Shown here piece by piece: positions 1-10,025 of a DNA stretch of 64,000 nt. Position numbers and translations under genes: made by a program. The stretch comes from Schizochytrium sp. TIO01 (Eukaryota > Sar > Bigyra > Thraustochytrida > Thraustochytriidae). How positions within the stretch are numbered: the first letter of the stretch is position 1; every line of letters begins with the position of its first letter. The stretch covers positions 2,392,001-2,456,000 of the forward strand of contig SMSO01000036.1 in NCBI GenBank assembly GCA_004764695.1, in the 5' to 3' direction. Under the pieces are notes generated by a model. The model was not told the DNA's origin. It did no database searches and worked only from the letters and a program-made list of their open reading frames with translations.

Positions 1-446
1 CCGGCGGTGAGGCAGGCCTTGAGGTTCTTGGCCTTGGCGATGCGCTCAGCGGTCATGTAGGCGGGCCAGAACGGCTGGGAGATGACGATGTCAGCGTCCT
101 CGAGGTGCTTCTCGAACTCGGAGTCGGGGCCGTCCTTGTCGGAGGTCACGACGAGCTCGTGGCCGCGGTCCTCAAGGAACTTGCGGAGGCCGAGCTCACC
201 GGAGACACAGCCGAGGAGCTGACCGGGCTTGAAGGGGAGCTCGGTCTGGGGGGTGGGGGTGGTCTGGCCGTCAGGGTACACCTTGATCTCAGGGATATCA
301 TCACGGGCGTACTTGGGAGGGTAGCCGGTCACGGGGTCGTCGTAGAGGGCAACGAGAACCTTCATGTCCTGGCGGGCAGAGGCGTGGAGGCCGCGGGCAG
401 AGCCCATGCGGCGGGCGACAGAGCGCATGTTGCGAGCAGCCAACAT
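1..446 (-). CDS. FDH: NAD-dependent formate dehydrogenase, mitochondrial (5' part, runs off the left edge)
   Basis: Formate dehydrogenase oxidises formate to CO2 with NAD+ in the mitochondrial matrix. Translated from the ATG at 446, the first 148 codons are open to the window edge. The first 25 or so residues ([20 protein letters not shown] and on) are Arg/Ala/Ser-rich with no acidic residue, as in a mitochondrial presequence. The mature part matches the N-terminal catalytic domain of plant and fungal [23 protein letters not shown], then [20 protein letters not shown], then [20 protein letters not shown]. FDHs usually have PFHPAY where this has PFWPAY. The NAD-binding fold and catalytic His lie outside the window. 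Codons end almost only in C or G, which suggests high expression. Family assignment is firm; a related D-2-hydroxyacid dehydrogenase is much less likely. Confidence 0.9.
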   Translation of the reverse strand, partial: MLAARNMRSVARRMGSARGLHASARQDMKVLVALYDDPVTGYPPKYARDDIPEIKVYPDGQTTPTPQTELPFKPGQLLGCVSGELGLRKFLEDRGHELVVTSDKDGPDSEFEKHLEDADIVISQPFWPAYMTAERIAKAKNLKACLTA

Positions 447-931
447 CTTGATGAAAAGGTGGTTTCGAGTACTAAAGCTGGAGGGGCGCCACAACGAAAG
501 CAATTACCGGAATTACACAAGTGCTAAGTTAGTTTCATGTTGTGCACAATTCTGCCTTACAGTGATGCACGGAAGCCCAACTTCCAAACCGCATTCACTT
601 CTCACAACCAACTACAACTGCTACTTCAAAATCCAGCAGAGCAAGGCGAGATCTGGTGCTAGCGAAGGTCTCAAGGCAAGCAAAGCCCACCGAAAGGCCT
701 TGGTCTTGCATGAAAGTCTGGAATGGCGGTCAGACCCACTAACGCTTGGACCAAAGATCCGCTGCCTAAGCCTTACTACGCCAGTCGATAGACATCCAAC
801 TACATGCTGCAGCGCAACGCAATCTCAGCGAGGACAACAATTCATCTTTGTTGATATCCCTCACTGCAATCAGCGTCAACGCCGTGGCTCATGCTGCACC
901 AGCTGCTGCTGGCATTATCAGCATCGCTGTC

Positions 932-937
932 GTTGTC

Positions 938-968
<31 letters not shown>
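932..968. repeat. (GTT)n microsatellite
   Basis: About a dozen GTT units, partly GTC at the start, in the upstream spacer of the FDH gene. Confidence 0.9.
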
Positions 969-2080
969 GAGTTGGTGACTTACCTTCGAGGTTGCGGGTT
1001 TGCTGACCAGAGCTCGGCGGCGGCGGCGGCGAGGCCTCGATGCCGGTGCCTGCCAGTGTACACAGAGGCAGTGGGCAGAGAGGGAGGCCTCGATACCAAA
1101 GGGTTCTGGCGCAGAGAGGGATCTGAGTCGAAGGGGTTTTGCGGCGCCAGGAAAGAACCAATCCGAAAAGAAATTGAAAGCTTCTTTGCGTCTGATTCCT
1201 ATTGTTAGAGAGAGGAGAACTGCTGAATAAGAATCAGCGGAATGGCACAGAGAGAGAGCTATCTATCTAACTATCTATCTGTGGCTGGTTATCTTGCTGG
1301 GGCTGTGCACCTGCTCGCTCTGAGGCATGCCAAAGGGGCTCCTCAGCGAGGATGAATGAATGAACCAATGTATAAATAGATGCGCAGTGGCGAAGATTGA
1401 GATCGATCGCTATCTTTGAGAAGTTCATATTCATTTTTTCATTTACCATAAATTTATTAAAAAGCCTTCCGAGTTCTTCTTTCTTTTCTTTAGATTTCTT
1501 TAGATTTCTTTTCTCTTCTCTTCTCTTCTTTCTCAATCAAATAACGTTTGATGTTAATTTTTTTTTAAAAGAATAATTGAAAAGTAGGAAATGAGAAAAG
1601 GCATCAAAAGGGAATGAATTCAATCTGCAACCTTCTCTTCTTCTTTCCTTCTTTCCTTCTTCTCTTGAGCAGGCAGATTATGTCTGTAAATTTTAGTCAA
1701 CCTTGTTTCGCGATTTCTTCTATCTCGAATGAAAGAAAGCCAAAAGGACGAAGACGAGTAACAAAAGTGCCTTTTCGCTGTGGTCGTTTCAAAGTTCGCT
1801 CGAAGAGGCTTAGGGAATCGGCTAGGGGGCCCTAAGAACGGCGCAGAATAGCAGGTTTTCCACAGGGCGGAATTCGGTTCGCTCAAACTTCAACTATAAC
1901 AAGGCGTACGAGGTCTCCTTTTCTTTTCTTTCAATCTTTGAATTTATTCCTTTCTTTCTGGCTTTTCGCGATAGAATTCGACTTCTTCGCTTTCGTTGTA
2001 AGTACGACTCGCGTGAAGAACTGTAAGTAAGTGATAATAGCCACCGCATGATCGCGTTTGTTTCCTGACTCATGACCTGT

Positions 2081-2102
2081 TAATTAATTAATTAATTAAT
2101 TA
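2081..2102. repeat. (TTAA)n microsatellite
   Basis: Five or more perfect TTAA units. Confidence 0.9.
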
Positions 2103-2327
2103 TTCTCTTTTCGGCGCGATTATTTTCCATCTCAAGTAAAAAAAAGATAAACTTCATTTTCAGCCGCAAACTCTTTTATTCGAACAAAACACTTTTATTC
2201 TTTATTCTAATTTTTTATGTTGTTTTTACAGCAGAAAGAAAGATAGAAAACGCAATCGAATGTCATGAATGTATGTATCTTTTCTGAAGCGCTAGAATCT
2301 CTCTCGCGTCAGCAAAGAGTACTTCAT

Positions 2328-2328
<1 letters not shown>

Positions 2329-2378
<50 letters not shown>
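2329..2378. repeat. (GATT)n microsatellite
   Basis: About twelve perfect GATT units. A shorter degenerate GATT/AATT cluster follows at about 2541-2574. Confidence 0.95.
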
Positions 2379-2379
<1 letters not shown>

Positions 2380-2797
2380 TGGTGGATTCTTTCGTTTACC
2401 TCTCGTCCTGAAACAGGCCAACATGGCAAATTGGCACCCTCTTTGTTTGTGTGCAGCCTTTCAAGAGAAGGGCGTATAGGAAACGTGCAATTTTCTCGTC
2501 CCAATGCCCCGCTTTCACTTCTTCGAAACCTTCGCCCCAAAGATTGATTAATTAATTGATTAATTGATTGATTGAATTACCAAAGTTCGGCCTTGCCACT
2601 CTTTCTGATGATCTAATTAAGGAAAGCCAACTTACAAGTAAGATTGAGAAGGATATTATTGCTTCCTTTTACTTTTACAATTTATTATGTATTTTTTGTT
2701 TTTAATATAACACCCCATTCGATTTTCTTTTAACCCGCTGGGAGGTCCCGCCGTACACGCGTCCGGTAATAGACGTACCCGGTTCGACGAATCTGTG

Positions 2798-2799
2798 TT

Positions 2800-2835
<36 letters not shown>

Positions 2836-2836
2836 T
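2798..2836. repeat. (TTTC)n microsatellite
   Basis: About nine perfect CTTT units, followed by a degenerate pyrimidine-rich stretch to about 2910. Confidence 0.95.
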
Positions 2837-2922
2837 GTTTTTCTCAATCTATTTCTTTGTCTCTTTCTCTTTATATCTCTTTGTCTCTTTGTGTTTGTTT
2901 TCTGCAATGCATTTCTTGTCAG

Positions 2923-3141
2923 TTCTTCGACCTCAGCTCTGCAAAGACAGTACCTACCTTCCTCTGCATCATTGTCTGCACGGAAGACGGCGCCCGCTGC
3001 AGCCTGGCTGGCCGCCAGCTTGGAGGGGGCGCGAAGATGCACAGACAGCAGGATAGACATACATTCTTCGCAGAGGCAGCCACTTGCCGGATTGGTTGTT
3101 CGTTCTCTCTTCGAGTTGGAGGAGGAGGCGAACCTCTGTAA
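2923..3141 (+). CDS. Possible exon, unknown protein
   Basis: The frame FFDLSSAKTVPTFLCIIVCT and on is open for 73 codons after a good 3' splice site (pyrimidine tract, TTGTCAG at 2916-2922) and ends at TAA 3139-3141. Codon use is C/G-ending, as in the firm genes of this window, and the block is clearly GC-richer than its flanks. I recognise no domain. The other strand and a second plus frame are also open here, so strand and structure are uncertain. No upstream exon could be joined. Confidence 0.2.
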   Translation, partial: FFDLSSAKTVPTFLCIIVCTEDGARCSLAGRQLGGGAKMHRQQDRHTFFAEAATCRIGCSFSLRVGGGGEPL

Positions 3142-3301
3142 TCTCTCCAAATTGCTCGCGATTTCCTGCTTTCAATGCTGCACATCGCGGCTTCGTGAGA
3201 GCGAATGCGATGCTCTGCGAGATGTGGCAACGGATGGGATTTGATTTCCTCACACGGTTCTGACAAAATCTTCAAGCGGCTAGCTAGCAAGCAAGCAATA
3301 G

Positions 3302-3435
3302 CAAGAAGTTCTTGAGCCAGATCCCGCGTCGTCGAAGAACTCGACGCCGAAGCCGCCGGGGAATGGAATTGCGGCAGCAGGAGCGACCTTGGAGGCTGAT
3401 TTGATGCGTGCAGGAGGGAAGGAAGCCCAGGCTGC
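3302..3435 (+). CDS. Possible internal exon, unknown protein
   Basis: An open frame (QEVLEPDPASSKNSTPKPPG, then an Ala/Gly-rich stretch) is bounded by AATAG on the left and by a perfect GTAAGT donor at 3436-3441. Low-complexity Pro/Ala composition makes function unreadable. It may belong with the open block at 2923-3141. The splice donor is the best evidence; no partner exon was confirmed. Confidence 0.22.
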
Positions 3436-4895
3436 GTAAGTTATTGGCTGATCCTTCGCCAGAGCGACCAGGAAGAGGTAACCTGCGGCTGCTGGGAGCT
3501 GAATTGGTTGGCTTCGCTCGCGAGCTTGACGTTGTGCTTGCTAGCTTCGCGATCCCCATCATCATCTTCATGATGCTGTCTGTGCATGGAAAGTACCTAA
3601 ACGGTGAAGTTGGCGATTGATGGATTAGTTGATTCATCGATCACAGCGGTCGATTTGGCCAGCAAGTGGGGTTGGGTTTTCAAGAAGGAGGCGATGATTT
3701 TCTGGTGATGATTGTGATTTCGCGATGATCTGTACGGATGTGATGTTATTTTGTGATTTGGGTTCGTGTGCTGTAATCTAACTCGGGTTAATTTGGTATG
3801 GTCTCTTCTGATGCGTAATTCAATGATTCAGATTCGTGGATCTTATGGGTTCACGGATTCAGGATGCAGGATTCAGAATTCCAAAGCCTGTGAAGCAAAA
3901 AATTGGTGAAACTGCACACGGAGGACTTACGAAGAACGCACTCCACGCCTTCATGAGCACGATGTCAAGGCAAGTGTCCTTTTGCGAGCTACCGTGAGGT
4001 TGATCATCTTGCTTTTCGAAAACTTGCTCGCAACTGTATCTATCTATATCTTCTGCTGCTAGGTAGCTCAATTCGGTGTACCTCTTTCCTTTAAAACTTG
4101 TGCATGTCTTTCGTAGTGTTTGAAGATATTGATGTGAGCAAGTTCAACAGCAATTGATTTGTCCTTGCACTGTTTCGTTTCGAGCGTAGACCCGGACATA
4201 ATCTCAACCTTTCCTGCTTAGCAGTCAGGCAGCAGCATGAAACGCTGATGATCTCGCTCACTGCGGCCAAAACCATGTACTACCTAGCGACTTCGCTTCT
4301 TGAAAGCCCAAATCCATCGCTCCGCTCTTTTTTATTTTCTGTGGTTTCCTGAAAAAGAAAAATTGTGGTATTTTTCAATCTTTATTCTTTTTTTATATTC
4401 CTAATTTTATCCCTTTTTCCTTTCAATTTTAAACAATGCTGCTACGATCTTAGATTGTCCTTATGACATAACCCTAATGAAAAACTTAGGTATCGACGTA
4501 CTCATTCGCTGATCGCCGAAATCACTCGTTATAATTAATTTCGAATACACATTCACTCGTTTCGAGCTCAGGCTATACATCAGCATCAGTTGGAAGGCTT
4601 CTGCTTTGAGGCAATGTCCAAGCTCAAGTTCAACTTCTTCAAGTTCCTGTCCGGGTTTCCACTCCTGTCAAGCCCTCGCTGTGAAAGAATCAGCACTTGG
4701 TACTGTGCTTTCCACCCATCAGCTATGCCCCGCGTGACATGATCGTCTTCTTCAATTGCAAAGTGAAGACATTTACAAAATGAAGAAGAGATGCCGCCAT
4801 GAATCAATCAATACGTACGCAGGTACGTGCCAAAGCGTGCAAATGTACGTGTTTGTGTGAATTGGCAAAGATGATGATGATGGGTGATGGATGAT

Positions 4896-5111
4896 TCATG
4901 CAATCTCCAAAGAATCCTGCAAGGTTGCCTCGCACTGAAGCTCGCCCAAGCCCTCGCTCAGAGTCTGCACGGCAGTTGAGAGGGTTGGTGAAACACGAGC
5001 AAATTGCAAGGTCCCGGAAGCGGTGATCGGGATGATTCTGCAGTAGGCCCCGTCCAATTCATTATAATTACAAGCTTCCGAGGCGGCCTTCGTGGAGCGC
5101 CCCGTCATCAA
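4896..5111 (-). CDS. Possible exon or small ORF, unknown protein
   Basis: A 71-codon frame from ATG ATG (5111) to TGA (4896) begins MMTGRSTKAASEACNYNELD. Its codon choice is largely C/G-ending, unlike the AT-rich flanks. A candidate acceptor (CAAGCTCAG) lies just upstream of the ATG on this strand, so it could be a last exon. No recognised domain. A plus-strand frame overlaps part of it, so the call is weak. Confidence 0.22.
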   Translation of the reverse strand: MMTGRSTKAASEACNYNELDGAYCRIIPITASGTLQFARVSPTLSTAVQTLSEGLGELQCEATLQDSLEIA

Positions 5112-5347
5112 TTTTGGCAGCCTGAGCTTGCTTAAGATTTGGACAAATGTAGAAAACCGTCAAAGCTAGGTACCTACAAAATAAATGCAGCATTGCAGAA
5201 GAACGGGCGTCTTACTGGAGAAGAACCCACTCGCTCATCCGCCTGATATAGAATACAATCACAGCGCATGGTGATTCGATCAGAAGTGATTTGTCAAAAG
5301 GAATCAGTGAGCCATGTGTTATTTATTTATTCATTTCGCCCAAACAG

Positions 5348-5943
5348 GTTGGGTCTCGATAGAATTGCAAAGGAAAGATATGGAAGGCGGCACTCAAATC
5401 CCCGACTGATGACCATTGTAATGGAGACGATGCCCAAAACGCACACTCTTGTTTCTTTCTCAAGCAGTTCTCCAACTTGCTCAAAGTGACGGTGATTCCT
5501 CTCATGATGGTGGCATTTGTCCGTCAGACTTTGGAACTTGAGCCAGCCTCCAAGTTTCCTTCCATCCATCCCGAAGAAGACGCTTTCGATGATGCAGAGT
5601 TGATTGAAGAACGGTAATTTGGAAATTCTAAGCAGCCCTTTGAACACAACTTAGGCATGCAGGAAGAAGACGAGGGTTTTCATTCGCCCGCTGGCACAAT
5701 GAATGCGACAGATATTGATTACCTGCCTACCGTCCGCCATCCGAGCTTCATCTAACAAACCAATTTCCTCCTTTTAATTCACAAAGCTAACTGACGAACT
5801 ATTTTAGCCTACTCGACAAATACACAGCCATCAAAGAGAAGGAGTACCTCGAAAAGCCTTTGAAGAATGAGTTCAATCGGCAACGCTATTCGGACAAAGC
5901 ATTGCACGGCTTATCGTTCGATCCTGTGTTACTATGGCAATGA
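5348..5943 (+). CDS. Spliced gene 3' part: three candidate exons, unknown protein
   Basis: Three exons join in frame: 5348-5417, 5468-5613 and 5808-5943. The second has an excellent acceptor (TTTCTTTCTCAAGCAG ending at 5467) and a GTAATT donor at 5614. The third follows ATTTTAG (ends 5807), with a branch-point-like CTAAC upstream. Phases match at both junctions (phase 0, then 2). The joined protein ends EFNRQRYSDKALHGLSFDPV and three more residues to a TGA at 5941. It is rich in charged residues with one hydrophobic patch (VIPLMMVAFV). The first intron would be only 50 nt. I do not recognise the family and could not find the first exon, so the gene is 5'-incomplete. Confidence 0.35.
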
Positions 5944-6230
5944 TAGAAATTCTATAAAATGATTCATTTACAAAGAAAACAACTAAAAAGTCTTTGATTG
6001 TTGTTATGACTCTTTTCACTTACCCATTTAGTTGACTTATTTATTCATTTCTTTCAATAATGTCGAGGCACATACGCGTTATAGTCGTCGATCATGGTCG
6101 AGAAACGTCCACCGATCTTACTCAGCACTCCTGCAAAGATGCCGGTATAAGTGTCTTCTTGGATAATGCTGGTTTCGAGCTTTCACGTTCCTCTCCATCG
6201 CTGCTATTGAGCACCTTCTCACTTTTTCAT

Positions 6231-6280
6231 TTCTTTCTTTCTTTCTTTCTTCTTTCTTTCTTTCTTTCTTTCTTTCTTTC
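6231..6280. repeat. (TTTC)n microsatellite
   Basis: About twelve TTTC units with one dropped base near 6250. Confidence 0.95.
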
Positions 6281-6406
6281 CAACTTGCGAAGACCACGCC
6301 TAAGAAACTTTACCCGCACTTCGAGTCAGCATCCTTTTTCCTTTCTTTTATGCTGTTATAACAACAATCTAATCAACTCTTTTTGGCTTTCGTTTACATA
6401 GTCTAC

Positions 6407-6435
6407 AGAAGAAGAAGAAGAAGAAGAAGAAGAAG
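6407..6435. repeat. (GAA)n microsatellite
   Basis: About nine perfect GAA units. Confidence 0.95.
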
Positions 6436-7160
6436 CAATTCCATAAAGGAGAGTGAAGAGAGTAAAAACAAATCGATGAAGAGTTTATTAAGGAAAACAA
6501 ACCGAAGCTGAGTAAGCGCCCTCTTAGACAGAACGATAATAGTCGCCCCAGGATCCCTACAGTTCCTAGCACGCACGGGTACTGAGGGGTGTGCGGACTT
6601 AAAGGACTGTGACGCATGACTTCAGGAGGAGGCCACGGCGAGTGGAGGTTGCTTTACTTATTGGTTGCTTTTCTGAGAAGGTACCTACCTACTTAGCTAG
6701 CTACCCATGAAGATCGATGTTTGAGATTCATAAAAGCGCCCCAATAGCTGAGGAAGGACGGCTCTCAGCGCCTAAGTTTCCTCAAGGCTCAGTTAAAACC
6801 TCTTTGGAGGAGACGGACGGAGGATTTTGGAGGCGATTTCCTTTCCTCCATCGCAGCACATTTAGAGTGATTGATTACTTTTCGATGATGATCTTTTCTA
6901 AGAAAACTTTCTTTTGGGGCTTTGTGTTTTATTTTTATTTTATTCGATTTTTAATGAAAATAAATAGTAATTTGATCATAATTATTCTACTCATCATAAA
7001 CGAGGTTTGAAAGGAGGAAAAGATAGGGGAAGATTGTGCAAACATACACCTGCTGGGTAAGAAGGCGCATTCGGAGGTTATTAGGAGGAGGAAAGGGACG
7101 AGCGCTTTCTTAAGGGACCGGTGGCACGACGGGGCCGCGCCTAAGTACCTGATTTTGCAG

Positions 7161-7403
7161 CTACGGCGCAGATTGTGGCGCATGTTGTGGAAGAGGGTTG
7201 TTTCATTGAAAACGAACGACACCATGGGACGCTGGTATACTCGGTACCAGCCGTGTGCTGACTTAAAGCTTGCAGCGCTTATTCATGAATTGAACAAACC
7301 CACTGCTCGCTTGGTTGAAGATGATTTTCATGATTTACCTCTTTTCCAGTATATTAAATATTGCGCTGCGCTTGAGGTTCCTGAAAATTGGAAAGCCAAA
7401 TGA
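7161..7403 (+). CDS. Possible last exon or gene remnant, unknown protein
   Basis: After a good acceptor (CCTGATTTTGCAG ending 7160) there are 80 open codons to TGA 7401-7403, including MGRWYTRYQPCADLKLAALI and EDDFHDLPLFQYIKY. It reads like real protein but I recognise no family. A second open frame in the next register starts immediately (ATG at 7400, overlapping this stop). The two could be one coding sequence broken by a frameshift, or split by an intron I did not resolve. Confidence 0.28.
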   Translation, partial: LRRRLWRMLWKRVVSLKTNDTMGRWYTRYQPCADLKLAALIHELNKPTARLVEDDFHDLPLFQYIKYCAALEVPENWKAK

Positions 7404-7537
7404 TCTCAGCGGATGATTCGCCGCCAGCCCCGGAAAGGAGGCTGGCTGAGGCATTCGTGCGAGCTGAAAACATCCGTGGCAAGACCTCGAGGGCTTTGAA
7501 TGTCATTCATCTGCCATGGTTCACGGAAATCTGGTAA
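7400..7537 (+). CDS. Possible continuation in shifted frame, 45 codons
   Basis: ATG at 7400 overlaps the TGA of the preceding frame. The 45-codon frame MISADDSPPAPERRLAEAFV and on has C/G-ending codons and ends at TAA 7535-7537. The last TGG TAA also reads as a splice donor (TG|GTAATT at 7534), so it may be an exon. It is probably the same coding unit as 7161-7403, separated by a frameshift or missed intron. Function unknown. Confidence 0.25.
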   Translation: MISADDSPPAPERRLAEAFVRAENIRGKTSRALNVIHLPWFTEIW

Positions 7538-8674
7538 TTCAATTTGCTGTTTATGGATAGCATCAACTTGAAATGATCATCGCACTCGGCACCAGGGAGT
7601 GATCTTGAATTTAGTTAGATAAAAGACATTAAGTGGCATACGCAGGGAGGTACTTTACTTTTTGTTTGACAGCCATCTTTAAGCAGAAGTGCCAAGCAGC
7701 AGAAGGTAGTAGAAAGGTTAAAGAAGGGCCTTCGCACTTTTGTCCAGGTTCCTTTTGTTTTCGTTGGTTCCTTCTGTGAGCTTGACCCCCTTCTACGAGG
7801 CGCAGCTACCCGAAACTGATAGCACCCGCATTACATTTTGCGATGCAAGTTAAATACAAGTTCTGCAGGTGCGTCGAACAGAACGAACTAAAGATTGACT
7901 TAAGGACTGAAGATTCACATCATCGACATCTCGAACAATGGAGCTGAGGTTGAGAGACGATGAATGATAATACATTACATGCAGATAGGTGGGCAGGTAC
8001 TTGCATAGGTACCTGGCAACTACCGAAAGAACGAGAAGCAGCTCAGGACCAGGAACTACAGATGCATACCACTTCATTTTGCTCTGCCTGCAGGCTTAGA
8101 CTGTGCATCGGCATCCACGCCGCTGAGGGACGGTGCTGACTGCCTGCCTACTGACTACCTAGCTCTTCAAGTTATCTTGGAACTGATGCTGATTGCGCAT
8201 AACTCCACAACGATGATTCTGGTGTTAGTCATAAGTTTTAATCTAATTCATTGAGTGGAGGGACTATTACATTGAGGATTCAAAGCTAGACGGAGGACTC
8301 GATAATCAATCAGTAATCTTGGAGTGCTTCTGCAATTGCTGGCAAGTGTCTCAGTGTCTTGTCGGCAGAAACGTCCTGCTTGCACCTGTGCGAGCAGATT
8401 TCTGACGGCTGGGAGGAGGCTGCGCGCGCGAATCGTGCTCGCAGACCCTCTCCGGTAAGCTTGTAAAAAAAAAACATTTAATTAAATAAAAAATCCTTGT
8501 TTTCTTCTTCGTCTCGCGCAAAAAGTACAACGTTCCTGACAAAAAAAAGAAAAGAAAAAGAAATAGGATCAAAACGGTTACAACGCCATCAGCTTATCAC
8601 AAGGCCCTTAAAGCTGTCGAGCAAAGGCTGCCTCGAAAGCCTAAGTGAGGCTTCTACATCCTTGAGCGCAGAAA

Positions 8675-8887
8675 ATGCCCATCTTGGACTTCATAGTTGA
8701 AGCGCCAACTTCATGGTCAGCACCTCCACCTACTTCAGCTCGTTTCTCGTCAGGTTCAAGTTTCGCGCGGGAAGATTTTGATCCAGACACACCGAATGTT
8801 CAAACTTTATTGATGGCGAACGAGGAATACGACTTGCTATCTAATATTAGACACCCAAAGTACCTATCAGAATTGCTAGCTAGCTAG
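8675..8887 (+). CDS. Possible small ORF or first exon, unknown protein
   Basis: ATG at 8675 opens 70 codons: MPILDFIVEAPTSWSAPPPT, a Ser/Pro stretch, then FDPDTPNVQTLLMANEEYDL. The acidic, well-mixed second half looks like protein. The frame ends in a CTAGCTAGCTAG string that gives the stop. It may be a first exon with a donor inside, such as the GTTCAAG near 8753. No domain recognised. Confidence 0.25.
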   Translation: MPILDFIVEAPTSWSAPPPTSARFSSGSSFAREDFDPDTPNVQTLLMANEEYDLLSNIRHPKYLSELLAS

Positions 8888-9791
8888 CTAGGCAATAGGT
8901 AGTGAGACATAGTTGTTAGCAGAAAAGAACTAGAGGGCCCAATGTGTTTTAGGAATCAAGCGAGTCATGAAAGGGAAACGAAGTATTGTTTTGAATAATT
9001 AGTGTCTTTCTTTATAAAGTAAGTTTTCTTATTGAAAGCAAAAGTGGACTCTGAGTCAGATGATAGAATTTGTAGGCCAGTAAAAAAACGAACGTGCAAG
9101 GAAAAGCACAGTTTTGAGAGTGCTGGATACAACTGAGCACCCGCAGGCAATATAAATTACTACGTGGAATATGATTCGTGGAGTTGCAACTGCAGTGGCG
9201 ATCGAATTAAAATCGCAGAAAACTCGTTTCCAAATCATTTCCGAGCGGGCCAAATTTCGCCATCCTTCCAGCATTATTATACTTTGAACTGATAGTAGCA
9301 GTCATGAAATTCGTTTTTTCGTAAACAGAATCAGCTGTATTGTTGGCCAACCAGGATAGATTCGGTTGACAGGCACGGTTGCAGAAACCTTCAGATGAAT
9401 TTGTTTTTACGATAATATTCGCCCTTGTTACCATTTATTTTGTAAATTAAATCAAATATGCGTTGTTAGTGCAACAGTCAATCTATTCTTCTACTCATTT
9501 CTTTTTATGAAATGATAAAATTTCTATGACCCAATTATGACTCCCACGAGCTTGAGAATTCCTGCATTTGCATTTCCTTTTCTTTCAGATTAAACTTGGC
9601 CGAATTCGGCATCAAAGCTCGCAGTTGTAAAATACCCAAATCTGACTCAACTCCGATCTCCAATGCATGCTGGCTTCCCCGCCAGCACGATAGGTAGAGG
9701 AAGCTAGCTAGGCACTTACTTATGTGTTTGTGTTTGTGTTTGCCTGCCTTTGCTCCACTATAGCTACGATCTCAACCCTTGTCATCTCCCC

Positions 9792-10025
9792 TCAAAGAAC
9801 TAACTCCCAAGCCCGGATCCACCCAGACGAAAACACTCCTCCACAAGCAGAGGGACTTCCGCAAAGTTTCTTCGGCGCCCGAGTGCGCCAAACTCTCTGC
9901 TCTTGTAGGAAATAGATACACCGATCGCCATCATGGCGATCCGCTTTCACTGCTGCGCTTTGGCTGATGTAAGCAGTGAAGTCATCATCGCTCGAAAGAT
10001 TCGTTGGTCTCGAGGTGTCTGACAT
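9792..10025 (-). CDS. Possible small ORF, unknown protein
   Basis: ATG at 10025 opens MSDTSRPTNLSSDDDFTAYI and on, 77 codons to TGA at 9792. The first half looks like a genuine acidic N-terminus. On the opposite strand an exon-like frame (9764 to about 9905, after acceptor CACTATAG and before a GTAGGA donor) also has C/G-ending codons. Only one can be real and the sequence does not decide between them. Confidence 0.2.
   Translation of the reverse strand: MSDTSRPTNLSSDDDFTAYISQSAAVKADRHDGDRCIYFLQEQRVWRTRAPKKLCGSPSACGGVFSSGWIRAWELVL

Larger units (their letters stand above)
447..2922. other. Upstream spacer of FDH, microsatellite-rich, no gene seen
   Basis: This stretch should hold the FDH promoter and 5' leader. 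I see no tRNA, no long open frame with coding-like codon use and no clear TATA box. It contains a GTT run, CTAT and TTAA runs, a long GATT run and a TTTC run. Open frames here are short and mostly read through these repeats. Confidence 0.6.
5944..7160. other. Spacer with microsatellites, no firm gene
   Basis: Holds TTTC and GAA runs. A 97-codon plus frame at 6717-7010 starts with a coding-like stretch (MFEIHKSAPIAEEGRL) and then becomes AT-rich and very hydrophobic, so I do not call it. The palindromic string AGGTACCTACCTA occurs near 6680. Confidence 0.5.

Noticed and set aside
105-527. 140-codon plus-strand open frame
   Set aside because: Antisense of the FDH first exon. The C/G-ending third positions of the minus strand create it.
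4614-4730. Plus-strand ATG frame MSKLKFNFFKFLSGFPLL
   Set aside because: Attractive C-ending codons and a signal-like start, but a competing minus frame covers the same bases and no donor-acceptor pair links it to the exons at 5.3-5.9 kb.
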